Shown one piece after another: positions 39,746 through 52,200 of a stretch of 64,000 nt of DNA. Each line of letters begins with the position of its first letter. Position 1 is the stretch's first letter. The translations under genes and the position numbers were made by a program. Location: the NCBI GenBank assembly GCA_963971285.1, contig OZ020258.1:13164614-13228613 (forward strand), in the 5' to 3' direction. This DNA comes from Astropecten irregularis (lineage: Eukaryota; Echinodermata; Asteroidea; Paxillosida; Astropectinidae). The notes below the pieces were generated by a model that ran no database searches, was not told the origin of the DNA, and was given only the letters and a program-made list of their open reading frames with translations.

Positions 39746-41453
39746 GTACCGTAACTTCGAATAACCGTTAAATTTACGGTTATTCGGATAAGGACCTAAC
39801 CCTCAAGTCCATCCAAGTAGCAGACACAGTGTTTTGATCAGAAGACGACGGAGTGTCGAATCCAGCGAAAAGAGTCAACATTTATTTCATATTTTTGGTT
39901 GACATGAGACAAACCTGAGCCGAGGTTTTGAAAATGGCTTTTGGCCGCGTCCAAATAATACCAAAGTTGCCGCCCATGCGACTTGAATGGGGCTACATCT
40001 TTTTCAGTATGCACATGGCCAATATTGAGAGCCCTTTTTCGCAGCAGCCGCAGCAAGATCGACCCTGATACAGAGCATGGTATCTCATCAGTTGGTTAGG
40101 CGATTTCAAATTTTGGACAAAAAGCACTGAAAACAAGTCAATGAATGACGTTTTCTTAAAAAAAACTTTGTAATAGTACGCCTATCACCTTTATGTTCAG
40201 TGATCAATTTATTGTTGAATATTTTTTAGGATAAGGATCAAGTTTGAGGAGATAAATATTGGTTTATTTATTGCAATATTTCTTTCCCCAAAGCTATTTA
40301 TTAATTTGTATCAATAAGTATTATTCAGGGCGGTGATTGTACTTGCATAAAAAACCTGAAAGCATAGCCCAAAACACTGAATCAGAATCATACATTTCCT
40401 ATACTTTTGTACAGGCAAAGTATGGCCAAAAAACCTGAAATCAGGAACAACTCCTGGAAAATCGCATCCATGATTATTTAATAAATAATTATAATGTATT
40501 GTTTGCACATAGGCCTACACCATGCAGTATAATAGAATAGAATAACTTTTTGACCTTGTTCCTTTCAGTATACGCAAACTATAATACACTGCAACAATTA
40601 AAGTGAATGATGTATTTATTACAAGGAATAACTTTGTACGAATTAATGGTTGTTTTTCATTAAATGTTCGAGTCAAGTTGAAACGAATAGCCAACTTGCA
40701 GGGAAAAATACAAACCCAAGAGTTATAATTATTCATACTAAATTTATTTATGCCGCTTATTCTTTATATAATAATGTTATTTATAGAAATAAATGAACAG
40801 GTGATCACTTGTAATGCATTTGTTGTTAAAAGGAAGTTAAAAATGACTTCCTCAAAATTTGTATTTACATGAACGTTTATGATTTTATCTTTATAATATT
40901 CTTTGCTCTAGACGTACCGGTGTTATATGAAAAAGGCAAAATTTGAGCGTTTAGAGATGACGTGAATTTTTGTTATTATACATGAGAAAGGTTTTGTGTG
41001 GAAAATCAGCCATTTTATTTGGTTTGTAAATAATTAATTTTGTAAGAGAAGAGCAAATCACAGAAATACATGGAGAAATGGAATTTCATCTTTTTCTATT
41101 AAGTATAAGAAAGTGATTAAAGAACTTATTTATGTATTGAAAATCGTGCTTTTTGAATTAATGTCCTTCGTGTTTAAAGATGCTTCGTACTTTAGTAGGA
41201 AACCAAAGCAGATTTCATTCACAGATTTACTTAAAATACCGAAAACAGTCTCAGAGATCAAAATCTCACAATTACAATTACATGTACCTTACAATTTCGC
41301 GTACCAACTGCAACGGTTTTCGCTGTTCTTCTACTGTTTCAATAATCAACTAAGCTGAAGATTTCACAGGTTTGTTTTTCCACAACAAATCGAATTATGA
41401 ACAGACCGCAGCTGTTCTATCAACTTTACCAAAGTATGATAGTACCTGCAAGT
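39746..41453. other. AT-rich intergenic stretch
   Basis: No gene or clear repeat recognised. Probably includes the P450 3' UTR end. Confidence 0.5.
40480..40485 (+). terminator. Possible polyadenylation signal of the P450 gene
   Basis: AATAAA about 955 bp after the stop codon; AT-rich context makes chance occurrence likely. Confidence 0.25.
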
Positions 41454-42270
41454 TATACAGGGTGTCCCCAAAACCCCGCAACACTTTGTGTCAAGAACCA
41501 TTAGGCATATATGACAATTTAACTGTTTATCACTTCAAGATTCAAATATATGATAAAGCCATGTCTTGGCTATCAACATGTAGAATTTGAGCAAAATTTG
41601 ACTGAAATTGAGGGGAAAACTAAGATTGAATTACCCAACCTCAAAACCCAACTTTTATCTTTCTTTCTTTCGATACACATTATATGTGTATTGACCACTT
41701 ATTCTGGAATACTGTGAATTTGTTTTTAAAGAGTATATACTCTTTCAATTGGTCAAATATGTTCGCCAATTTCAGCCCGATTTTGCTTAAATTCTACATG
41801 GTGATAGCCAAGACATTGTTGTATCATATAACTGAATCTTGAAGTGATTAACTGTTTAAAGGTAGTATCATACTTTGTTTTTTTGTCAAAGAAGTACAGA
41901 TTCATGGTCAAAAATATCAAGGAAGATGCAGTCACAGACATCTGTGCAAATTTCAGTCCCATACAGTGCCCACTTTTTGAGAAAATCATGAAAAACGGCC
42001 ACAGTATTTCTTAAGTCTTTTCTCTTTTATTTTTGATCTTTTAAAAGATCAAAAAGATTTTCGGTCGTTGTTTGACTAATTTCTGGAAAAAATACACCAT
42101 TTCAGGCGGAAAGATTTTAACGGTAGGTTTCTACCAGCACAATCTTCATACCCTGAAAGTTATACGTAAATCTGTGAACATTTCTGTTTTGGTCTCTTAC
42201 CAAAGTATGATACTACCTTTAATTGTAATGGTTCCCGACACACTTGCTTTTTTCCGGGAGACCCTGTATA
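41454..42270. mobile_element. Foldback element with ACAGGGTGTCCC ends, split by a MITE
   Basis: Ends TATACAGGGTGTCCC and the mirror GGGAGACCCTGTATA, with long internal self-complementarity (GCCATGTCTTGGCTATCA against TGATAGCCAAGACAT). The right arm is interrupted by the MITE at 41857-42221. Confidence 0.8.
41857..42221. mobile_element. MITE with GGTAGTATCATAC termini, copy 3
   Basis: 365 bp, full length, close to the two copies inside the tRNA array. Inserted into the foldback element above. Confidence 0.88.
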
Positions 42271-42545
42271 ACTGCATTGCCCAGACAACTAAAAACCACA
42301 AAACTCAAACAAAACATGAACCAAAACAATCACACGATATCGATGTGTTTCAGAGAGAATTTTTAATAGTTATCAAACAAGCAACCATTTCCAAAGTACC
42401 CAGGAATGAATTACAAAAAAATGTTAATTTCTTGACCCCACAAAAGAGTTAATTACACAGTCAGAGTTTGTAGATATAATCCCTTCCCCACTTATAATAA
42501 ATAAGATTCCTTATTATGCTGTTATACAAATCAACATGTAGGCTC

Positions 42546-42793
42546 TGGGTGCCAACTTCATAGAACTGCTTAAGCAGCGAAATTTGCTTAAGCACCAAAA
42601 ACCTTAGTAAATAAAATGTATGCCAGCCAAAAACTCCTTGTGAATGTTATGCTCAGCAAACAATGGCCGAATGCAAATCAAAAGCAGTAAACATATAAAA
42701 ATGAACATTTGGTTGGTAATCCTGTTTGATCAAGGAATACTTTTCATGCTTAAGCATTTTGTGTGCTTAAGCAGCTCTATGAAATTGACCCCT
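42546..42793. mobile_element. MITE with GGGGCCAATTTCAT termini, copy 3
   Basis: Ends TGGGTGCCAACTTCATAGAA and CTCTATGAAATTGACCCCTG; variant with GCTTAAGCA inside. Confidence 0.8.
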
Positions 42794-43594
42794 GATGTCA
42801 GTGAAAGACAAGGGAGTGTAGGCTTATTTGATATACCGGTAAGCCTATCTGAGATCACTATGGAAGTGGTTGGCTTATGAGATATAACCTTCAAACAAGG
42901 CAAGAATAACTGAATGAAAACGTAATTTTCTGTTTGAGCTCAATATGCACATAACAGACGTACATACACTTCCAGTCACATTCAAAATATCCTTCCTCAA
43001 AAAACAAAAAATCCCCATCAACAAAAACCAAACACAGAAAACAGAAATCTACACCATAAAATAACCGTTAGTGATTAAATCTTTTTAAAACTGATAGCAA
43101 AAATTAAGCAAACGTGTAATGAATATTTATAAACAAGTCTATTATAATCATGGTCTTTCATCTATGATACAAGCTGACCTTTGACACCGTGTGACCTTTG
43201 ATGGAGGTCACAGATAAGATTTACAAAACTCCTAAAGGGAGAGAAATGCTAGTATGATACAAGGAAAGTGTTAGCTTACTAAAAGAGCAAGGCTTTCGTT
43301 TACCCAGAAAAAGGGTTTATTCATTTCAAAAAATCAAAGCAGCCTATATTTTTGCTCGCCTAACAAGTAAGGCAAATTACTGTTACAGTGCCAAATATTC
43401 CCAACCAAAATATACGACAGATGAAAATTACCAGAGTGCCATGGTGGTCAATAGCATTCCACACTAATGACGTCACACCATGCATGCACGCTCACACATA
43501 CCCCCACTCACCACACGTTTGCATGGCCGGTTGCAATGTTTGTCTGAGGTTCGGCGCTATTTGTAGCGCAAGTGCGCAGTGCTATTTAAAGGGC
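42794..43594. other. Intergenic stretch, nothing recognised
   Basis: No exon or repeat family identified. Confidence 0.5.
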
Positions 43595-43982
43595 ACATGA
43601 GTAGTGCCACAGGTTGTGGGTTATAGCCCAGTGATCAGTCTTCTTGTGCCCATGAGCAACACGCTTTACTCGTGTAACTCAGGCTTGTATTTCACTCATT
43701 CACGCACTGCAAACTTGGTGCTTCCGGAGTACACATGAACAAATCATGCGCTGGCTCACGTGGGATTCGAACCCAACACATCCTGCTTTCTAGTGCAGGG
43801 GTCGATTTCACGAAGCCCTGCGATCAATCGTAACTCTAGTTTTGAAGGATAACCCATCGTAGTGGGCCTATCCCACATAGGGTTGCAATGCATTGATAAG
43901 TCCTACGATTGAAAGAAAGTTACGAAGAGTTTGATGAAATCGACCCCAGATGTCATACCATTAGACCACCCAGCTAGCTGGG
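43595..43982 (-). mobile_element. tRNA-derived SINE with a MITE in its head
   Basis: Read on the - strand: GCTGGGTGGTCTAATGGTA (A-box type), then an interruption, then GGGTTCGAATCCCACG (B box) and a tail to about 43595. The relative at 50455-50640 lacks the interruption. Confidence 0.8.
43798..43948. mobile_element. MITE with GGTCGATTTCAC termini, copy 2
   Basis: 151 bp with ends GGGGTCGATTTCAC and TGAAATCGACCCC, placed between the A and B boxes of the SINE. Confidence 0.85.
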
Positions 43983-44460
43983 GTCAGCAGGGTAAGTCGA
44001 ATCAAATATCAAGCGGGTACCACAATTAATCATTGTTATTAATGTTTTTTTTTTTTTGGGGGGGGGGTTAGAATTATGCAAATAAGGCTTGCCATTTATC
44101 GACATGATATACATCGAAGAAGGGCGATGCTAATTTGTATAATTCTATCTCCCCATCGATACAACTCTTCTTAGACTGCTCCACCAGAATATTGATTTTA
44201 CGTCTGAACGGTCTATTTAATAACAGTATTTATGACCTATCATTAAAAAAACAAAATGCCACCCCTTTCTCAACTAAGGTTTTAATCATGAAAATAACTA
44301 TATAAATGAATAAAGGTTTGAGTGTATCCCACTTTATACTATCACAAAATATAGAATAAACAAAACAAAATGGGATTTCAAATCTACTGACATTCCCTGC
44401 TGTTCACATTTTGATGAGGAACGAGGGAAAGGCTAAGATGAAAAACCAGGCAGGAGAACT

Positions 44461-45097
44461 AGGGTCGATTTCACGAAGCCCTACGATTGATCGTAAGTCG
44501 AGTTACGAAGGATAACCCATTGTATCGTACGTAGGGCTGCAGTGCATCACAAGTCCTACATTTGATTGATAGTAAAGGCCTTTTCACATGACGCTAGAAA
44601 AAACTCTTAATCATTGAGATATGTTCTCATGGTTGCGAAATCTTACAAATCGGTTTACGCTGGCTGCTATTGCATCCTTTCACACGGCACAGTGTAACAT
44701 TTCACAAGCCTCCCTTGAGATGCGAATACTTATTCCACAGGTAAGCGATAAACTATGCATTTTATGAATGTAAACGCTGCTAGTACCATCACGACGCTGA
44801 GGTTGTGCGTAAAGCGCGCGGTCTGCAAAGGCCATGTTATGTTTCACATTGAAAACACACGGATGCGCATTGCAAAGCACTTCGCAAGGGTCCCCTGAGA
44901 AATTTAGTCGTAGGTCTAGACCTCGGGCTCTCAAGGATTCACCAGGGACGTCGGTCACTCTCAAGCATTGGTGTCCTTTCACACGATGACACTTTTGTAA
45001 GATTTTGCAACCGTGAGGGAATTTCGCAATGGTTGAGAGTTTTTTAGGGTCGTGTGAAAAGGGCATATGTTACGATGAATTTGGTGAAATCGACCCC
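44461..45097. mobile_element. MITE with GGTCGATTTCAC termini, split
   Basis: Left part 44461-44572 and right part 45067-45097 together form one element; the 0.5 kb between them is a separate insertion. Confidence 0.8.
44573..45066. mobile_element. Inverted-repeat element, AAGGCCTTTTCACATGACG end
   Basis: About 494 bp, ends mirrored as CGTGTGAAAAGGGC. A reverse-complement relative lies at 54941-55349 (shared CCAGGGACGTCGGTCACTCT). No transposase. Confidence 0.8.
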
Positions 45098-45271
45098 TGG
45101 TCCTATTAGGCTCAGCACTGCCTGCCTAGAAAAAGAATGGTAACTAAAATAACGACAGTCAAATACACGTACAAGCAGACTGAACAAGCGGACAGTGTAT
45201 AATTCACAGAGACTTCAATGATCAAAATGTCCACTGGACCTCTAAACCAAGTCCACTAATTCGGCCTAACT

Positions 45272-45632
45272 TAAAGGTACAGTACAGGATTGGTAATATA
45301 CCCAACCAGAAATGTTCAAAGATTTACATATAACTTTCAGAGTATGAAGATGGTGCTGGTAGAAACATACCGTTAAAATGTTTCAACCTGAAATGGTGTA
45401 TTTATCTAGAAATCAGTCAAACAAAGACAGAAAACAGTTTTGATCTCGGGGTAAGATCAAAACCATTCTTTATATTTGATAAGAAATATTGTGTCAATTT
45501 TTCGCTATTTTCTTGTGACTCAAATGTCCGATTGAGCTCAAATTTTCACAGGTTTATCATTTCATGCACATGCTGGATCAGACGAAGTAACGCAATTCTG
45601 TGACCTTTACCAATCATGTATTATACCTTTAA
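45272..45632. mobile_element. MITE with GGTAGTATCATAC termini, diverged
   Basis: Ends TAAAGGTACAGTACAGG and ATTATACCTTTA; interior keeps the family landmarks. Confidence 0.7.
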
Positions 45633-46206
45633 GTGTACTCCTAACCAAACTAGTCCAAGCGTCAAGCAACTTAAGAGGGTCTATCCCCAGTCAAAGAAAT
45701 TTCATTTAACCTAAACCAGCGCGGTATAACCGCAGTTCTATGAATTGAACTTTTAAGTAACTACATTTTTGTTTCCCCTTTTTTTATCCAAACACGAAAA
45801 TAAAAAAATAACAGATTAACACTATGCTAAATTACACGTTTGTGCAGTCAAACTTGCCAACAAATGGCCATCAGGGGAATTTTGGGGAAAATTTGGCACA
45901 GATCAACTGCTTGTCAATAATGATGCACAACAAATACATGTAACCATATTCACTGTACATACACAAAAACAAACCAAAAAAACACCATATATAAAAGCGG
46001 AATTAAACATGACTAAATATATTTTCTCAAAGGTAGCAGATGCTCTTAAAGAACACCCGCAGCTGAAAATTTGGAAATTTCGATACTGTATGAATTAGTT
46101 TTGTGGTCTTGGTTCAGCTAAGGGCGGCCATTTGTTGACGGGACTCTCTACCTTTTGACCACTGGTCAAGGCTTGAACAGGTTTGACTGCGATAAACTCC
46201 TCTAGC
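45633..46206. other. 3' flank of TM9SF4
   Basis: Likely 3' UTR and downstream sequence of the - strand gene; no clear polyadenylation signal seen. Confidence 0.4.
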
Positions 46207-49200
46207 TCAATCGATCTTGACCGCACCGTATATTTTCGCGATGAACCAGTAAGCAGCATAGAAGCCCATCGTGCCCGTGATGATCCAGAATGTGAACACC
46301 ATCATGAATGTGTAGCCAAAGTATAAGAGAGCTGGAACAAACTGTGTGATCTCCAACTGATATGAAAAAAAAATGGAAGGAGCAACAAAGCATTATTTAA
46401 ACCAAATACACATTAAAGGGAACATATAGGATTTGCAAGGCCTCCAAATGGACTCCACAGTACGTAAACAGTGCAAACAGTCACCATGGGAAATCTTGGT
46501 TCATCAGATGCTGGGTTTTTCAAGCAAATCAAGATTTAACTATTGTATTGTACCTTTAACTCGATTTAAATGAAAGTCAGTTTTTACCTTGGTCACGAAG
46601 TAGAAAACAGAGTACATGAGGACATAGAAGGCCGAGCCTCCTGACACAAGGAATGATCGCCACCACCAGTGGTAATCCTACAAGGAAAATACATCAAATA
46701 TACATGAATAGGTTATCAGGTATGGCATGGTGAACATTTGGACACACTGTTTGCTGTTTTGGACACCCTTGTCAACAGAGGTGGTTATTGGGTCATCGAA
46801 AGTCACCAAGAGTCATCACAAGTCCCCACCAGTCACCATGAGTCATTGTGAGTCATCGCATGTCATCGTAAGTCATTACAAGTCACCCCAAGTCACCATG
46901 AGTCATCGTAAGTCACCATGAGTCATCGTAAGTCACCACAAGTCATCACAAGTCACTACAGGTCATCACTATCAACAAAACGTCACCATGAGTCATCGTA
47001 AGTCACCAAAGTCACCATGAGTCTCCAGAAGTCACCATGAGTCATCGTAAGTCACCATAAGTCACCATAAGCCACCATGAGTCATCACAAGTCCCCACCA
47101 GTCACCAAGCGTCATCGTATGTCATCAGAAGTCACCATGAGTCATCACAAGTCATCACAATTCACCATGAGTCATCATATTAAAGTCATCACAAGTCATC
47201 ACAATTCACCATGAGTCATCACAAGTCACCATGAGTCATCGTAAGTCACCACAAGTCAACTCAAATCACCAAAAGTCAATTCATGGGGTTACTGTCTGCA
47301 ACAAGAGGTTCAATAAACCTTTATTATCCCCCAAAATTTGCTCATTGAGGTACATTTACCTCTTGATTTGCAAAATGCAATCTGGGAGTCCCAAACACAG
47401 TATGCGGTGACACCGATTACATCTGCCTGGAATTCGGGATATTGTCCATCGGTATTCAACCATTGTGTGGCCGGTAAAAACAAAACACAACAAAAATACT
47501 GCGCTAATCCTAAAATCCTACGATTCAGAGCGTCATACCTCGCCACATAGTTGAAAGTAGACCATGACGATGGAGATTTGTGCACAGGACACGATGAGGA
47601 TGACGAAAACGACGAACAGAAAACCAAACAGGTAGTAGAACTGGTTCTCCCACATTGCCTGCATAGAGAGAATGGTCAATTGTAGGTCAAAATATACACA
47701 CAATGTAGGCACAGACATATAACCAAGACATCCAGGCCAAGCCAAAATTAAACGGAGGCCACAGAGGCCATGGCCTTCGTTGCCCTGGTTCATGGCCTTG
47801 GTGTCCCCTTCAAATATTTCCATAGACATTAGGATTTTCCAATGGAAGTGCCCCTTGCAATGGAAAAGTTGCCTTGCCTCTTTCAGAACTTAATTCCAGG
47901 CTTGCCGGGCTCCAAATACCAAGCAACCTACCAAGCCAGTCCAGTAATCTTAAAGTCTTCTTCATGCAATCAATTCTTAAAGGTATACTACCATATTTTG
48001 GTAGTATACTTAAAGGTTTAATGTAATCAAAATTGGTTAAGGGGTGAAAGTGCTTTAACAGTATTGCTTAATACATAATTAATGACTATATCAATTTATA
48101 TGTTTATGCAAGTTCTTATTTTTGACCAAAACGATACAAAATCAGTACATATATGCCTCTCCCCCCCAAAAAAAGTCTCCCTTGGAACCGATCCTCGCAA
48201 AAATAGCGAGTGACGTCAACTCCAGAACTAGTACAGGCTGGCATCACAGTATGCTGCGTGGCGTTCTGCATGTGACGTAAGCAAGGTTTTTTGTCGCAAA
48301 AAGTGGGGTGGGATTTTTAAAAATCTGGATTTTTAATTTGAAATATTTTTTCTTCAATAGTTTGGAGGTTCATTTATAATACTTTTAACCCCTTCAGCCC
48401 GGAGGACATCCATAGCAGTCCCTGTCATGGCCTGAGAATATTCATGATTGCTTTGTTAGTTCCATTGAAATGCATTGAATGGGGGTACTGTCTGGAACAA
48501 GAGGTTCTGGGAACCTTTATTGTCCACAAAGATCCGCTCATTGTGGTACATTCACCCCCATAATTTGCATTTGAAAAGATCTGCATTTTCGAGAGAACAG
48601 CAATCTCTGAGTTCGGAACATCTGGGCGTGAACGGATTAGAGTCCGCCTTGAATGCGATCTTTTGTGCGGTGCTATTCAACCAATGCGTGCCTGCATTGT
48701 TTACGCCAAGCACCCTGCACACAAAGCCGGGCCAGCTGACCTCTATTGTGACCAGTGGCTGATAATGAGGTCGGAACAAGCAGGGCAGAAAATAATCTCG
48801 GGCTGAAGGGGTTAACAACTACACTGATGTTCCACTTTCGAGAAAGAGGGCAGTGCAAATAAGTAAGGTAAGCAGCTAAAAACGTATGAATTAAAAGCTA
48901 AGCCCAATGCAGATGAAAACCAGAATGGAAGGAGTAGAACCCTTATTTACAAAGAGTTTTGGTGCTTAATGCTAGGAGTCCACTTGGCCGGCGCCAGTTG
49001 GTGCCAGTTTGCGCCAATGCAATTTGCTGTGGGGCCTAGTGTCGCCAATAAGGTGCCTAGTGGCGTGCAGTGGCTCAAACTGCCTCCCAACTGGCTCGCG
49101 GTGGCCTGTAACGGCGCCAAAAATTTCAAAATGTTTGAAATTTTCTTTGTGCCACTTGCATCGAGCAATCAGCGCGAAGTGTCCACCAAGTGGCACCAAA

Positions 49201-52200
49201 TGACGCAAACAATCTGCCTATTGGAATCCACTGGAATGTAATGGCGCGCGCCCTGTTGCGCCACTACGCGCCAATCACATAATATTTGGCGCAAACTGGC
49301 ACCAACTGGCGCCGGCCCAGTGGACTCCTAGCATAAGTAAATTTAAGTGCAAAGGCAGCTTTAAGAAATTGGCCCCAGGTTTTAAACACGCAGTCACCCT
49401 TCACAGCTGTCAATTTGAATAACAGCAATAGCCAGAGAGGTTTGGGATACGGTAAACGGGATACAGTGTCTTGCTTAAAAGGAGTGGTAGACCAAAAAGG
49501 AAGTCCAACTCGTAAGAGTCCGACATGTAGAACAGAACGTGACACAATCAACCTGTACATACTCACATCCAAAATACGTTCTGTTTCAATGATCATGACC
49601 ACGAATGGACACAAACCTCCAGTAGGAATGCTAGGCAAACAAAATAATTCAAACAAATCAAGATCTGGATCTTGAAGGACTAGAATGAAGGACTTACGGT
49701 CAGAATGAAGAAGAGCTCAATGAAGACAGCCCCAAAGGGAAGAATGCCGGCCATTAAGGTGCTGCAAGCATAGAAAAAGGATTACCGTCATGAAAGATAT
49801 GAGTCCTTGTATGGTGATAATTGGTATGTGGATCGGTTTGAGGTAACACCATGTAAAACGCCTATTCAGTTTGTACTTTTCTGACACACCAGACCACTAG
49901 GCTACAGCACTCCACAAATAGACACTCTATTTTTAACATGAAAACAAACGTTTAAAGATTTACTGTAATAAAATTTAGGTAAGGGGTGAAAATGCTATAA
50001 AATTATTGCTTAATACATTATTAATGACTATATAAATTTATATGTTTATGTAAGTGTTTAATTTGGACCCAAAAGATACAAAATCTGTTCATGTATGCCG
50101 CCCCCCAAAACAGTCCCTCTTGGAACCGATCCACACAACAATAGCGTGTGACGTCACATACAGAACTAGAATAGGCTCGCACCACAGTATACTGCGTGGC
50201 GTTCTGCATGTGACGTAAGCGAGGTTTTTCGTTGCGAAAAGTGGGGTGCTATTAAATTATGGGTCTAAAATACCTGTATATTTTCTATATACAATATATT
50301 TTGGACAAACAATGAAAGACAGGTTGAGTTTTATAACAATACAAATGTATTTAACTTCACATGTGTTTTGATTACAGTAAATCTTTAATCATTCAATATT
50401 CATGGATTAACTCAGCACACGCCGCGTTATTGGATTGATTCACCCCGCTGCCCCAGCTAGCTTGGTGGCCTAGTGGTATTGCATCTACACTAGTAAGTAG
50501 GAGGTCGTGGGATCGAATCCCACCTGAGCCAGCACATGATTTTTTCACCTGCACTCACAAGCACTGAGTATACAGTGCTCATCCAAGTCGGTGAAGGGCA
50601 AGCCTAATTTGCATATTATCTATCTCCCGATTAAAATCATTCAATTTAATAACCTTCAGCTTCGACGAAAAACCAGAGCTTACGTATATTTGTGGGTTTT
50701 AAATGACGAAGCCGATCTCAGCCAAAGTTTTTTTTAAATGTCTTGGTGAAACCTACAACAAATAAAAGTGTAAGTACTGACATACCTTAGAAGTGGGTTG
50801 AGGTACCAGACTTGCTCTGGGACTTGACGAGGAATCTGATTGGTCCTCACTGGATGGGAGTAGGGCTAGAGAACCAATCACAAACAAATATTTTATTAGA
50901 TGCAAATGAGGGAGAAGACATAACAATATTCAAACCCATAAAGCTAAAGCTTTTTTTTTAATGTATTTCATATTTGTAATACATTTTCCATGTCAACATT
51001 TCTATGACTATGAATTTGTAGTGTGATCATAGTTGGACAATTTTATCTGACAATTTAAAGTTTTAAATTCATTTTCCTCCAATAAAATAATATTTTTTAG
51101 GTATATAGTGTTATGTGAGTGGTTTCATGGCTTCTGACTGCCAAATGAACAAAGCCAATTGACTATTTGGGACACCGCCAACAAAGGGTTGGATGTCTCA
51201 GTTGGTAGAGCAATGGTACATTATTCCGGGGGGGTCGCGGGTTCAAATCCCGCTCCCGTCAATTTTGAAAAGTAATTAACTGCTCATCAATCAAAATAAT
51301 GTCCTGACATAAAACACGTACAGTTTGGAGGGCCTGACATTTTGATCATAGCAGGATCATCAAATAACCACAAGGGAAACTGACTGAATTTTAAAGTCAC
51401 TTAAAGTCAGGAGGTCGCCGGTTTAAATCTGGCTCCAGTCAATTTTTCTTTGCTCACTTTTCATAGCAGGATCTTTTGCTAATTAAATTTTTCTTTGCTC
51501 ACTTTTCAATGATTCAACATTTCTGGGGGAAATTTCCACAGGAAAACTGGTTTTCGAAAGGACTTGATAAATCATAAATTTCAGGTAAAAATTTTAACAA
51601 AGATGTTTTAGATCCCTACCAATTCGACATACTGCCATAAAGCATGGACACTTACCTGTTTCCTGTAGCCAAAGTAATGGCCGAGGACGACCAATGGGAC
51701 TGAGATCCCGTGCCACATGCACATCAAGGCAATCATGGTGCTGAACGGCACCGCGCCGGACGAGTGCTTCCCCCAGATGAAGAAGTTCAGCATAAACATG
51801 AGGCCAAACATGATGCCGGGGTACAGAAGGCCCGTCTGGAAGGACAGAAAATGAAATTTAGACACGCTGACATCAACCTTAAAATTTCAAAGGGTTGTAC
51901 TGTCAATTAAATCATGACTAGCAGTTATTTTCACTGTTGTGTATGTGCACAAACTGTTTGCCGTCAGCCACCATGATCGTTTGTAACTCACCCTTTTGAT
52001 GGCCAAACTCCACTGATTCTGCATTTCTTTGTTCTTAGGAACTCATGTCCCTCCCCTGCCACCACAACCGGACACTGCGATTATTTATGCCGTTTGTGTT
52101 TACGACGAATATTCGTGCACAAAAGCAATGACATCAAAATCGACACACTTTGCCAGAGTCTGGTGAAGCGCGCCCTCTTGAGATTAACAATGGTTAGTCA

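Noticed and set aside
48475..48858. Frames on both strands around 48475-48858 and 58497-58831
   Set aside because: They lie inside the two piggyBac-type MITEs and look like a conserved protein only because the elements are copies.
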